Below are positions 45,266 through 54,577 of a DNA stretch of 64,000 nt, in pieces. The stretch's first letter is position 1. Every line of letters starts with the position of its first letter. Both the position numbers and the translations under genes were made by a program. The stretch spans positions 1,922,001 to 1,986,000 of the forward strand of contig NZ_CP083349.1 in assembly GCF_020035535.1 (NCBI RefSeq). Direction: 5' to 3'. The DNA comes from Ensifer adhaerens. GTDB taxonomy: Bacteria > Pseudomonadota > Alphaproteobacteria > Rhizobiales > Rhizobiaceae. The notes under the pieces were generated by a model. It was not told where the DNA came from. It saw nothing but the letters and a program-made list of their open reading frames with translations, and searched no databases.

Positions 45266-45412
45266 GATCACTCCCTCAGTTCTCAGGTTCGCGGAATGGG
45301 CAGCCGCCCTCGTCCCGCTTCGGTTCTGTCCCGCGCTTCAATGAACAGCGAAACAAAACCAGGTCTTTGCTTCCAAGCAATTCCGGACGGAAATCGCCAG
45401 CCCGGAACCGCG

Positions 45413-48400
45413 CTATTCGTTGCCGGCACGACGCCGGGTTGCGGCGGTGCCAATGGCGGCAAGCTCAAAGCGTGCCGAGTTCGAGCGCGGCGTCCAGAGA
45501 TTGCGGTCGATCGCTTCGAGGAAGCGCTCGGAAAGCTCGGCAAAGGCGGCCGGGTTCTTATCACGCAGGAAATCCGCCACGCGCTCGTCGACGATGAAGG
45601 CCTGATAGGCCGCCTCGAAATGATGGTCGCGCACGGCACCCGTGGTCGCCGCAAAGGCGAACATGTAATCGACCGTGGCGGCGATCTCGAAGGCGCCCTT
45701 GTAGCCATGGCGCATGACGCCATCTATCCATTTGGGATTGACGACGCGCGCCCTGACGACGCGGCCGATCTCTTCTTCCAGCGAGCGGATGACAGGCTTT
45801 TCCGGCCGGGAATGGTCGTTGTGATAGATCGCCGGCCGGCTGCCGCCAAGCTGCTCTGCGGCGGCGCTCATGCCGCCTTCGAACTGATAATAGTCGTCGC
45901 TGTCGAGCAGATCGTGCTCGCGGTTGTCCTGGTTCTGCACCACCGCCTCGATCGTACGCAGGCGTTCTTCGAAGAGGTCGCGCTCGGCCTTGCCCTCCTC
46001 GCCGGCGCCATAGGCATAGGCACCCCAAGTGAGATAGGCCTCGGCGAGATCGGCCTTGGTTTCCCACCCCTTCTCGTCGATCAAGGCCTGCAGGCCGGCG
46101 CCATAGGCGCCGGGCTTGGCGCCGAAGACGCGGTAGGAGGCTCGACGGGCCGCCTCGGCGGCCTCCACTCCTTCCGACTCCAGCCGCTGAGCTTCGGCGC
46201 GCATGCGCGCGGCGATCATATTGTCGGCATCATCTTCCTCCAGCGCGCCGACGGCGCGGATCGCCTTGTCGAAGAGCGCTATCTGGTCCGGGAAGGCATC
46301 GCGGAAGAAGCCGGAAATGCGCAAGGTCACGTCGACGCGCGGTCGTCCGAGGATTGCAAGCGGCACGATCTCGTAGCCCATCACCCGGCGCGAGACCATG
46401 TCCCAGGTGGGCTTGGCGCCGATCAGCGCCAGGGCCTGGGCGATGTCGTCGCCGCCCGTGCGCATGTTTGCCGTGCCCCAGGCCGTCAGGCCAAAGGAGG
46501 ACGGCCATTCCCCGTGATCCTGCAGGTAGCGGCGAATCAAAAGCTCTGCCGACTTCTTACCGAGTTCATAGGCCGCCGGCGTCGGCACCGCTCGACTGTC
46601 GACCGAGTAGAAATTGCGCCCCGTCGGCAGCACGTCCGGGCGGCCACGCGTCGGTGCGCCGGAGGGTCCGGGGGCAACGAAGCAGCCGTTGAGACCGGTG
46701 AGGAAACCGGCCATTTCAGCGGCGCCGGAGTTGGAGATCGAGGGCTTGAGGCGGGTTTCGATTTCGCCGAGAACGGCGCGGGTGTGGGGCCAGTCATGCG
46801 GACAAGACTGCTCGCCTGCAACGAGCTTCGCTGCCAGCAGTTCGATGCGCTCGACGGTGTCTCCGTTTGTGCGCCAAGGAGCGTCCGAGAGGTCGGTGAG
46901 GATCGCTGGTTTCGGGCCGGTCCAGGCGTCCGACATTACGCAATCGAGCGGGTCGAAGGATTGTCCTTTGGGAGTGATTTCGCCCTCAGCGCCACTCAAC
47001 CCCGCATCCGCAGCAATCGCCCGCTGCAGGCTCTGATCGCCGCCTTCGCCGAGCCCGCGTGGGACGCGCGCCAGCGCGACGGTCAGGTCGGTCAGCAAGC
47101 GCCCCTCCGGCGCCACGCCGAAGATGTGCAGGCCGTCGCGGATCTGCATTTCCTTGAGGTCGCAGAGATAGGCGTCGAGCTTTTCCAGCGCCTTGTCATC
47201 GCTGTCACCCTTGTGAATGCCAGCGTCGCTGTCGAGGCCGATGTCGCGCACGAGATCGAGGATCTGGCGGCTCAGGAGCCTGAGGCGTCGCGGGTCGCCG
47301 CCGGCGGCGTCGTAATACTCGTCGACGAGCGCCTCCAGATCCTTAAGCGGCCCGTAGGACTCGGCCCGCGTCAAAGGCGGCGTCAGGTGATCGATGATGA
47401 CGGCGCTGGTGCGGCGCTTGGCCTGCGTGCCTTCGCCCGGATCGTTGACGATGAAGGGATAGATGTGCGGCAGCGGCCCGAAGATCGCCTCGGGATAACA
47501 GGTCTCAGACAGCGCCAGCGCCTTGCCCGGCAGCCATTCGAGATTGCCGTGCTTGCCCATGTGCACGATCGCCTGAGCCGCGAACTGCTGGCGCAGGTGG
47601 GCATAGAAGGCGAGATAGCCATGCGGCGGCACGAGGTCCGGCGAATGGTAGCTTTCCTTCGGGTCGATGTTGTAACCGCGCGCCGGCTGGATGCCGACCA
47701 TGACCTCGCCGAAGCGGGCGAGCGGCAGCGCGAAGGCACCGTCGAGGAAGAAGGGATCGGCCTCCGGTGCACCCCAGCGACCGGCAACTTGATCCTGAAT
47801 CTGTTTCGGAAGCGAATCGAAGAACGTTTTGTAATCCTTAAGCGAAATACACTCGCGGATCTCGCGGTCATGACTTGCCGCATTGGTCGGTCCGGCCATC
47901 AGGTAGCGCATCAGCGCGTCACCGTCGGCGGGAACCTCGCCAACCTCATAGCCTTCCCGCGCCATGGCGCCAAGCACCTCGACGGTACCGGCCGGCGTGT
48001 CGAGCCCGACGCCGTTGCCGAGGCGGCCATCGCGGTTCGGATAGTTGGCCATGACGATGGCAATGCGCCGTTCAGCCGGCTTGGCGCGACGCAGGTTCGC
48101 CCAGTTGACGGCAAGGTTTGCGGCAAAACGCACCCGGTCATCGAGCGGCTCGTGCCCGACGATATTGGCCTCGACCTTGGCGTCATAGATCGACGCCGCC
48201 TTGAACGAGACCGCGCGAGCAAGAATACGGCCGTCGACTTCCGGCAAGGCGACGTTCATGGCGAGATCGCGCGCCATCAGCCCTTGCGGTGACGTCTCCC
48301 ATTGCGCTCGCGAGGAGCCTGAGAAGATCACCTGCAGGACAGGCGCGCCGGTCGATTCGAGCACGGTCGGCTGGCGATCGGCCCCGGGCGACGAGACGGC

Positions 48401-49231
48401 AAAACCAGTGGCATTCATCACCACATCGGGTGCGGCCTCGGCAAAGATCGCCTGCAGCGTGCCGACGGAGACGGCATCCTTGAGGCTCGAAACGAACACC
48501 GGCAGCGCGCGGACGCCCTGTTGCGCCAGCGCATCGATCAGCGCTTCGACGGGACGCGTCTCGCCGCTCTGGACGAGGGCGCGGTAGAAGCAGATGGCGA
48601 TGGTGGGTTGGAATTCCACCCTGTCCGTCTTGTCGGCACCAACGCCGGCGACGACCTGCAACCATTCCGAAACCCCGATCACGCCCCGGGCCGGCCACCA
48701 GATGCCGGCTTTCAGCAGCGGCTTGGCCGGTTGCGGCTTCTCGGCACTGGTGACCAGCGCCTCGGCATAGTCGAGAAACAGGCCGGCATTGTCGGCACCG
48801 CCCTCGGTGAAATAGGCCCAGAGGCGCTGGCGATCGTCTGCTGCGACGGTGGAGAAAGGCTCCAGCCCCGGATCCGGCTTGTCGTCGCCCGGTAGCACCG
48901 CAATCTGGAAACGATGGCTGACGGCGGCCGCATGCAGGGCTTCCAGCAGATAACGGAAATAGCTGGCACCACCGAGCGGCCGGACGACGATCAGCTTCGC
49001 GTGACGCGCCGTGCGCTCGACGTAAGTGTCGACCGACATCGGGTGCATCAGGCTCATCAGGCTGGCGATGCGCAGGCTCAAGCCTCCGTCGCGTCGGCCG
49101 TGAGCCGCGGCGATCGAGGAGAGCTCGGTGTCGGCGGCCGAGAGGAACAGGATATCGGCCGGCGTTTGCCCGAGGTCGATTGCCTCGTTGCCGTCGGCGA
49201 TCGTTCCTTTCTGGGCGAGAAGCAGATGCAT
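45413..49231 (-). CDS. cobN: Aerobic cobaltochelatase subunit CobN
   Basis: The ATG at 49231 starts MHLLLAQKGTIADGNEAIDLGQ; a frame to 49252 adds seven residues. The 1272-residue protein is the large chelatase subunit that inserts cobalt into hydrogenobyrinic acid a,c-diamide, working with CobS and CobT (not in this window). Recognisable blocks are GMHGNLEWLPGKALALSE-like VHMGKHGNLEWLPGKALAL, YPFIVNDPGEGTQAKRR and VNPKWIDGVMRHGYKGAFEIAATVDY. Length is as in the Sinorhizobium/denitrificans enzyme. Long antisense open frames here are GC artefacts. Confidence 0.96.
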   Translation of the reverse strand: MHLLLAQKGTIADGNEAIDLGQTPADILFLSAADTELSSIAAAHGRRDGGLSLRIASLMSLMHPMSVDTYVERTARHAKLIVVRPLGGASYFRYLLEALHAAAVSHRFQIAVLPGDDKPDPGLEPFSTVAADDRQRLWAYFTEGGADNAGLFLDYAEALVTSAEKPQPAKPLLKAGIWWPARGVIGVSEWLQVVAGVGADKTDRVEFQPTIAICFYRALVQSGETRPVEALIDALAQQGVRALPVFVSSLKDAVSVGTLQAIFAEAAPDVVMNATGFAVSSPGADRQPTVLESTGAPVLQVIFSGSSRAQWETSPQGLMARDLAMNVALPEVDGRILARAVSFKAASIYDAKVEANIVGHEPLDDRVRFAANLAVNWANLRRAKPAERRIAIVMANYPNRDGRLGNGVGLDTPAGTVEVLGAMAREGYEVGEVPADGDALMRYLMAGPTNAASHDREIRECISLKDYKTFFDSLPKQIQDQVAGRWGAPEADPFFLDGAFALPLARFGEVMVGIQPARGYNIDPKESYHSPDLVPPHGYLAFYAHLRQQFAAQAIVHMGKHGNLEWLPGKALALSETCYPEAIFGPLPHIYPFIVNDPGEGTQAKRRTSAVIIDHLTPPLTRAESYGPLKDLEALVDEYYDAAGGDPRRLRLLSRQILDLVRDIGLDSDAGIHKGDSDDKALEKLDAYLCDLKEMQIRDGLHIFGVAPEGRLLTDLTVALARVPRGLGEGGDQSLQRAIAADAGLSGAEGEITPKGQSFDPLDCVMSDAWTGPKPAILTDLSDAPWRTNGDTVERIELLAAKLVAGEQSCPHDWPHTRAVLGEIETRLKPSISNSGAAEMAGFLTGLNGCFVAPGPSGAPTRGRPDVLPTGRNFYSVDSRAVPTPAAYELGKKSAELLIRRYLQDHGEWPSSFGLTAWGTANMRTGGDDIAQALALIGAKPTWDMVSRRVMGYEIVPLAILGRPRVDVTLRISGFFRDAFPDQIALFDKAIRAVGALEEDDADNMIAARMRAEAQRLESEGVEAAEAARRASYRVFGAKPGAYGAGLQALIDEKGWETKADLAEAYLTWGAYAYGAGEEGKAERDLFEERLRTIEAVVQNQDNREHDLLDSDDYYQFEGGMSAAAEQLGGSRPAIYHNDHSRPEKPVIRSLEEEIGRVVRARVVNPKWIDGVMRHGYKGAFEIAATVDYMFAFAATTGAVRDHHFEAAYQAFIVDERVADFLRDKNPAAFAELSERFLEAIDRNLWTPRSNSARFELAAIGTAATRRRAGNE

Positions 49232-49333
49232 TCGTCTTGTCCGTTCGGGCAATTCCGAACGAAAACGCCTGAAGCGGATTCCGTTCGGAACTGCATTATT
49301 TCAATGCGTTAGATCATTTCATTCAACGAATGA

Positions 49334-50398
49334 TCAGACGAGCGCGGCAATCGCAGCACGAACCGCCGCCTCGTCCATGTCGTGCAGGCCGATGACGACG
49401 AGGCGCGTGCCGCGCTTTTCGCCGGCAGCCCAGGCGCGATCATAATACTGGTCGATGCGGGCACCGACGGCCTGGATCAGGAGACGCATCGGCTTGCCGG
49501 GCACATCGGCAAAACCTTTCAAGCGCAGCACGTCGTGCTCGGCAATCACGCCCTTCAGGCGATCGATGAAGGCGGCCGGATCGGCGATCGAACCAAGCTC
49601 GACGACGAAGCTGTCGAACTCGTCGTGGTCGTGCTCCTCGCCCGACTCGTGCTCCATTTCATGATGCGACTTGCGGTTGGCGATATCGCTTTCCGTGCCG
49701 ACACCGAGGCCAAGCAGGATGGCAGCGGCAACTTCGCCGTTCTTCGCCTCGATCATGGTCGGCTTGCGGCTGGTGCGCGAGGACACCTCGTCGCGCACGG
49801 CCTTGAGGCCGGAGGCGTCGATCAGGTCGGTCTTGTTGAGAACGATGAGATCGGCAGCCGTCAGCTGGTCCTCGAACAGCTCCTCGATCGGGCTTTCATG
49901 GTCGAGATTGTCGTCCTCGACGCGCAGCGCGTCGACCTTGTCATGGTCGTCGGCAAAGCGGCCGGCGGCAACGGCAGCACTGTCGACCACGGTGACGACG
50001 CCATCAACCGTCACTTCGCTGCGGATATCCGGCCAGTTGAAGGCGGCGATCAGCGGCTGCGGCAGCGCGAGACCCGAGGTTTCGATGATGATGTGGTCAG
50101 GGCGGTTTTCGCGCTCGAGCAGCTTGGTCATGGTCGGGATGAAATCGTCAGCCACGGTGCAGCAGATGCAGCCATTGGTGAGCTCGATGATGTCGTCCTC
50201 GGTGCAGGCCTCCGCACCGCAGCCCTTCAGCACGTCGCCATCGACGCCGAGATCGCCGAACTCGTTGATGATCAGCGCGATGCGCTTGCCGTCGGCGTTC
50301 TGCAGCAGATTGCGGATCATCGTCGTCTTGCCGGCGCCAAGGAAGCCGGTGATGACGGTCGCCGGGATCTTGCCCTGGTTGGCTCTCGCAGTGGTCAT
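49334..50398 (-). CDS. cobW: CobW, G3E-family GTPase for cobalt handling
   Basis: The 354-residue GTPase has P-loop GFLGAGKTTMIRNLL, the metal-binding CxCC motif in TNGCICCTVADDF, and NKTD (guanine-specific) in DLIVLNKTDLID. A histidine/acid-rich segment (HHEMEHESGEEHDHDEFD, about 230-247) could bind metal. It is thought to deliver cobalt to CobNST, as other G3E proteins do for their metalloenzymes. It starts 3 bp after cobP and precedes cobN by about 100 bp. Confidence 0.95.
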   Translation of the reverse strand: MTTARANQGKIPATVITGFLGAGKTTMIRNLLQNADGKRIALIINEFGDLGVDGDVLKGCGAEACTEDDIIELTNGCICCTVADDFIPTMTKLLERENRPDHIIIETSGLALPQPLIAAFNWPDIRSEVTVDGVVTVVDSAAVAAGRFADDHDKVDALRVEDDNLDHESPIEELFEDQLTAADLIVLNKTDLIDASGLKAVRDEVSSRTSRKPTMIEAKNGEVAAAILLGLGVGTESDIANRKSHHEMEHESGEEHDHDEFDSFVVELGSIADPAAFIDRLKGVIAEHDVLRLKGFADVPGKPMRLLIQAVGARIDQYYDRAWAAGEKRGTRLVVIGLHDMDEAAVRAAIAALV

Positions 50399-50401
50399 TT
50401 T

Positions 50402-50926
50402 TCAACCCTTCATTTTCAGCGGCAAACCGGCCGCGACAAAGTAAACTTCAGCGGATTTCTCCGCAACGATCTGGTGAAGCCGGCCGGCATGGTCGCGAAA
50501 TTCGCGGGCCATGCGGTTCTCGGGCACGATGCCGAGGCCGACCTCGTTGGAAACAAAGATGAGGCGCGCCCGCGCCTCAGGCAGATACGCGGCAAGGGCG
50601 GCGAACTCCGCCGTCATGTCGCGCTCTTCGAGCATGAGATTGGTGACCCACAGCGTCAGGCAGTCGATCAGGACCACATGACCCGGATTGTCGATGCGCC
50701 TGAGGGTGCCCAAGAGATCAAGCGGTTCCTCATGCGTTGTCCAGCCTTCGCCGCGGCGCGTCCTGTGATGATCGATCCGCTCGCGCATTTCGTCGTCCCA
50801 GGCTCGTCCCGTGGCGACATAATGCATGGTGAGGCCGGACGCTTCGACGAGCCTCTCGGAAAAGCTGGATTTGCCGGAACGGGCGCCGCCAAGGACCAGG
50901 ACCGGCCCGGCACTATGAGTGCTCAT
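50402..50926 (-). CDS. cobP: CobP, adenosylcobinamide kinase / GTP guanylyltransferase
   Basis: The 174-residue bifunctional enzyme starts [31 protein letters not shown], with the P-loop of the CobU/CobP family. [25 protein letters not shown] carries the guanylylated His region, and [29 protein letters not shown] is a family signature. It phosphorylates adenosylcobinamide and converts it to the GDP form. It is the first gene after the cobalamin riboswitch, so its translation is probably the direct target. Confidence 0.96.
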   Translation of the reverse strand: MSTHSAGPVLVLGGARSGKSSFSERLVEASGLTMHYVATGRAWDDEMRERIDHHRTRRGEGWTTHEEPLDLLGTLRRIDNPGHVVLIDCLTLWVTNLMLEERDMTAEFAALAAYLPEARARLIFVSNEVGLGIVPENRMAREFRDHAGRLHQIVAEKSAEVYFVAAGLPLKMKG

Positions 50927-51069
50927 CGCCGCCGCCTCAGAAAACCCGCCTCAGCGGCGGATGGCAAAAGCCGTTCGACGCGCCGGCGGCGCGTGCGGGA
51001 AAACATCTGCGAGCCAAAACAACCTCCGTGATGGCGTTGGAGACGACACGTCTCCTCGGGCGGAATGCC

Positions 51070-51500
51070 CATGCCGGATGGCAGGTCTCCTGGCTCACGG
51101 CGTCACAGGCCCGCATCGCCTCGCCCATGAGGGCGAGGTTCCGATGTCAGGACCCGAGCGGCCCGCCTTACCTTCCCGGCGTCTTTCCGGTGCCACAGCG
51201 AACCTTTGCGCGTCGTCTCCGACACGCGGCGCTGTGAGGGACATCGTGAAAGGCGGACGATTCGTAGAAGAAGAGGCGTCCAACCCGGCTGATCACGATG
51301 CCACGCCAGTGGCTTTTCCGGCTCGACCGCGACCTGCCTCGGTTGCCCCATGCAACCGGCTGACAGCCCGATATCGAACCCGATGGCGAACCCTGACCGT
51401 TCTACAGTCGCGGGGTCGGCTGCGATAAGGATGCCCGATTTGGGTCCATCCGTCACATTCCCAATTATTCCCCCCTATCGCCACGATGAGGGGGAACCAT
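51070..51500 (-). promoter_or_regulatory. Cobalamin (adenosylcobalamin) riboswitch upstream of cobP
   Basis: On the minus strand the B12 box AGCCAGGAGACCTGCC lies at 51095-51080. Upstream are CGGGAAGG (51178-51171), CCCGCGACTGTAGAACGG (51414-51397, the conserved CCCGC-ACTGT element) and the 5' GGTTCCCC..GTGG..GGGGGGAAT block (about 51498-51460). Together these are the core of the cobalamin aptamer. At roughly 420 nt it is about twice the usual length, with extra sequence between the ACTGT element and CGGGAAGG. Repression of cobPWNO by adenosylcobalamin is expected. Confidence 0.9.
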
Positions 51501-51768
51501 CCAACACCTGATGATTAGGAAGCGGCCGACCCAAAGTCAATCGACGCTTGCGACACCTCCCCGGCTTGGTTGCGCCGCGCGACGATTTGTCGAGCGGCAG
51601 GCAAACGGCCACAGCCCGCCACATACCGCCGAACGAACTGCTCATCCGCCTGCACCCGAGGCCGACATCCATTCACTCTCACTTTGCGCCAAAGCGCTAT
51701 CAGAATGTGCCAAAGTGGCATCGGGCTCTGGCGCGCCTTTGTTCCCGAGTGCAGAAAAGAGGAGAACG

Positions 51769-52788
51769 ATGAACTCAAATTTGCAGGCGACCATGTCAAA
51801 CCGCCTTTATCCCGTGGCGAGATCCATCACCCAGGTGGCCAAGCTGCTGAAAATCTCCGCCGAACAGGCGGTGCGCCGCGCCGGGCTGCCGCGTGATATC
51901 CTTCGCCACGAAGGCAAGGGCCTGACGCCAACCCAGGTTTTCGCCCTGTGGCGCGCCATCGAGCTAGAGGCTGAGCGGCCCGACCTGCCGCTTTACCTGA
52001 GCAAGCTCTTTGCCCATGCGCCGTTCACACCGGCCATGTTTTCTTTCTCCTGTTCGCCAGACGTGCGCGTCGGGTTCAAGCGTCTGTCGGTGTTCAAGCC
52101 GCTGATGGGACCGATGAAGCTGGAGGTGTGCGAAGACGACAGCTTCCTGCATATCGAGATCGGTACGGTGGACCCAAATGTTCCGGCCCCACCACAACTG
52201 GTCTGGTTCGAGGCGCTCTACCTCCTGGAATCCGCCCGCTGTTACACCGCAGAGCTTATTCGGCCATCGCGGCTCCAGCTGCCCCAACTGGCCAACCTCA
52301 GCAACGACGTGCTGGACTTCCTTGGCTGTGAACCCGAGCTTGACGGCGGAGCGCGCCTCTCCCTGCGCAGAGAAGATGCCGACCTGCCGCTGATCACCGA
52401 AAACGAGGAATCCTGGCCCGATTTTGAGAAAAGGCTACGCCGCGAGATGGAGGCGCATGAAACCGACACACCGATCGTGCTGCGGGCAAAGCGGGTTTTG
52501 CATGACATGCTGCCGTCGGGGGAAGCCAGTATCGAGGCGATGTGCAGACGGCTCGCCATGTCGAAGCGCACCCTGCAACGGCAATTGAAGGAGGAAGGCG
52601 AAACCTTCCAGACGGTGCTGGCATCGACCCGCGCGGAACTGGCGATGCATTATCTCGGCGAAGACGGGCTGAACGTCGAGGAAATCTCCTATCTGCTGGC
52701 CTACCGCGAGCCGAATTCCTTCTATCGCGCCTTTCAGGGCTGGACCGGCATGACGCCCGCCGAGGCGCGGGGAACGGTGACGCACTGA
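51769..52788 (+). CDS. AraC-family regulator (OruR/ArgR-like type)
   Basis: The ATG at 51769 is preceded by GAGGAGAACG; the frame opens at 51511 but that part is low-complexity. The 339-residue protein has an N-terminal AraC_binding_2-like sensor domain (about 15-220, beginning VARSITQVAKLLKISAEQAVRRAGLP). A C-terminal HTH follows (RRLAMSKRTLQRQLKEEGETFQTVLASTRAELAMHYL ... LLAYREPNSFYRAFQGWTGMTPAEAR). It probably senses a small molecule. The SDR gene 150 bp downstream is the likely target. Confidence 0.88.
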   Translation: MNSNLQATMSNRLYPVARSITQVAKLLKISAEQAVRRAGLPRDILRHEGKGLTPTQVFALWRAIELEAERPDLPLYLSKLFAHAPFTPAMFSFSCSPDVRVGFKRLSVFKPLMGPMKLEVCEDDSFLHIEIGTVDPNVPAPPQLVWFEALYLLESARCYTAELIRPSRLQLPQLANLSNDVLDFLGCEPELDGGARLSLRREDADLPLITENEESWPDFEKRLRREMEAHETDTPIVLRAKRVLHDMLPSGEASIEAMCRRLAMSKRTLQRQLKEEGETFQTVLASTRAELAMHYLGEDGLNVEEISYLLAYREPNSFYRAFQGWTGMTPAEARGTVTH

Positions 52789-52938
52789 GAGAGTGCGCCA
52801 TGTCTGCACCGGAAGATAGCGGTTTGGCGCGTTCCGATAGTTGATTGGCACGAAGCGATTTTGAGGAAATTCAGGCGATACGCCAGATTGATCTCCAACG
52901 AACAAAGGGCATGACGCCCGCAAGGATTGGAGAAGATC

Positions 52939-53766
52939 ATGGCAATCGCACGGAAAACCGCTCTCGTCACCGGCGCCTCCTCGGGCATGGGCAAGGTCAT
53001 CGCAAAGCAGCTGATCAAGGACGGTCTGACCGTCATCGTTGCCGCCCGCCGGATGGAGCAGATGGACGATCTGAGAGCGCTCGGCGCACATCCTGTCTCG
53101 CTGGATGTCGCGGACGAAGCCAGTCGAAAATCCGCGGTCGCCGAGATCATCATGAAATTCGGCGGGGTCGACGTGCTGGTCAACAATGCCGGTTTCGGAC
53201 TTTACGGCTCGGTCGAAGACGTACCTCTCAGCGAGGCCCGCTATCAGTTCGACGTGAACCTCTTCGGCGCGGCCGCACTGATCCAGGATCTGGTGCCCTA
53301 CATGCGCGAGAAGCGCGCCGGCAAGATCATCAACATCACCTCGATGGGCGGCAAGATCTACACGCCGCTCGGTGCCTGGTATCACGCGTCGAAACACGCG
53401 CTCGAAGGCCTGTCGGACTGCCTTCGCCTGGAACTGCAACAGTTCGGCATCGACGTGGTGGTCGTCGAGCCCGGCGTCATCCAGACGGCATTCGCCAACG
53501 TGATGGAAGGCCCGATGATGAAGTTCTCGGGCAACACCGCCTACGGCGCGATGGCAAAGAACGTCTCCAAGGCCACCGCCGACAGCTACAAGGACGGCGG
53601 CGGCTCCGCCCCGCAGGTCATCGCGGACGTGGTTTCCAAGGCCTTGAAAGCCCGCAAACCGAAGACCCGCTATGCCGCCGGCAAATTCGCCAACATGATG
53701 ATCAACATCCGCAAATGGTTCGGCGACCGTGCGTTCGACCGCATGATCCTGTGGACCGTGCGCTGA
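52939..53766 (+). CDS. Short-chain dehydrogenase/reductase
   Basis: The ATG at 52939 has GGAGAAGATC in front; a TTG at 52927 is less likely. The 275-residue classical SDR has the nucleotide motif TGASSGMGK, NNAGFG, the catalytic Ser in INITSMGG and the catalytic YHASK pair. It is a cytosolic NAD(P)-dependent oxidoreductase. It is of the oxidoreductase/SDR type often described as retinol-dehydrogenase-like; the substrate is unknown. It follows an AraC regulator in the same direction and may be its target. Confidence 0.9.
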   Translation: MAIARKTALVTGASSGMGKVIAKQLIKDGLTVIVAARRMEQMDDLRALGAHPVSLDVADEASRKSAVAEIIMKFGGVDVLVNNAGFGLYGSVEDVPLSEARYQFDVNLFGAAALIQDLVPYMREKRAGKIINITSMGGKIYTPLGAWYHASKHALEGLSDCLRLELQQFGIDVVVVEPGVIQTAFANVMEGPMMKFSGNTAYGAMAKNVSKATADSYKDGGGSAPQVIADVVSKALKARKPKTRYAAGKFANMMINIRKWFGDRAFDRMILWTVR

Positions 53767-53811
53767 TTGGCGGGAAACCGCGCCAGCGCCGGCAAGAATG
53801 ACGCGGGCGCC

Positions 53812-54432
53812 CTATACCCGCTGCAACACGCTGAACTGAAAGGCCTGGATCAAGTTCCACGGGGTCCGGTGCTGGTGTTCCATGTGCTCGACCAGCCGGA
53901 AGCACGGCCCGATCACATCGGCGAGTGCGGCGGGGTCATAGCGCACCACTGGCAGGCCGCTGCAGCGCTCCGGGCCATCGGGCGCGAAAGTGGCGATGAT
54001 GGCGTGCCCGCCGGGCACGACGGCCGCCGTCAGCCGCTCGATATAGGCCGCCCGGTCGTCGGGATCGGTGAGGAAGTGAAAGGCGGCGCGATCATGCCAG
54101 ATATCGTAGCTGCGATCCGGCTTCCACGCGGTCACATCGGCTGCAACCCAGTGCACATCACCGGCGCGGGCACCGAGGCGCGCCTTGGCGGCGTCCAGTG
54201 CGGCCGGTGACAGATCGAGCACCGTGATCGCTTTCATACCCGCGTCGAGCAGCGCATCCACCAGCCGCGACGCGCCGCCGCCGATATCGATCAGTGACGA
54301 CGAGGCGAACGCCGCATGCCCGCGGATGAGGTCGAGCGAAACGGCCGGCGTACCCTCGAACCAGCTGACGCCCGCCTCGCCCTTCGACCGATAGGCATTG
54401 TCCCAATGGGTCCGTCTGCTTTCGTCCTGCAC
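53812..54432 (-). CDS. Class I SAM-dependent methyltransferase
   Basis: The 206-residue protein starts with GTG at 54432 (VQDESRRTHWDNAYRSKGEAGVSWFEGTP). Motif I is LIDIGGGASRLVDALLDAG, followed by ITVLDLSPAALDAAK and DIWHDRAAFHFLTDPDDRAAYI. These are typical of the methyltransferase-11/12 group with an N-terminal HWDNAY helix. The acceptor is unknown. It converges with the SDR gene and is upstream of cobQ's end on the same strand; no operon link is clear. Confidence 0.86.
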   Translation of the reverse strand: MQDESRRTHWDNAYRSKGEAGVSWFEGTPAVSLDLIRGHAAFASSSLIDIGGGASRLVDALLDAGMKAITVLDLSPAALDAAKARLGARAGDVHWVAADVTAWKPDRSYDIWHDRAAFHFLTDPDDRAAYIERLTAAVVPGGHAIIATFAPDGPERCSGLPVVRYDPAALADVIGPCFRLVEHMEHQHRTPWNLIQAFQFSVLQRV

Positions 54433-54577
54433 CGCAACACCTGCACCTTCACGCCCAGCCGCCAGGCGCTCGGATCTACTCGACGAATTCTATCGCGGAA
54501 CGACGGAGCATGCGGGATTTTCCGCAAACATGTCGTTCATGCCTTTCAACTCGGTCAGCTGGTGCCCTCGTCTGAGG

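Noticed and set aside
44570..48292. Very long open frame on the plus strand, antisense to cobN
   Set aside because: It mirrors the codon pattern of CobN in a GC-rich genome, where stops are rare on the opposite strand; its product has no known family features.
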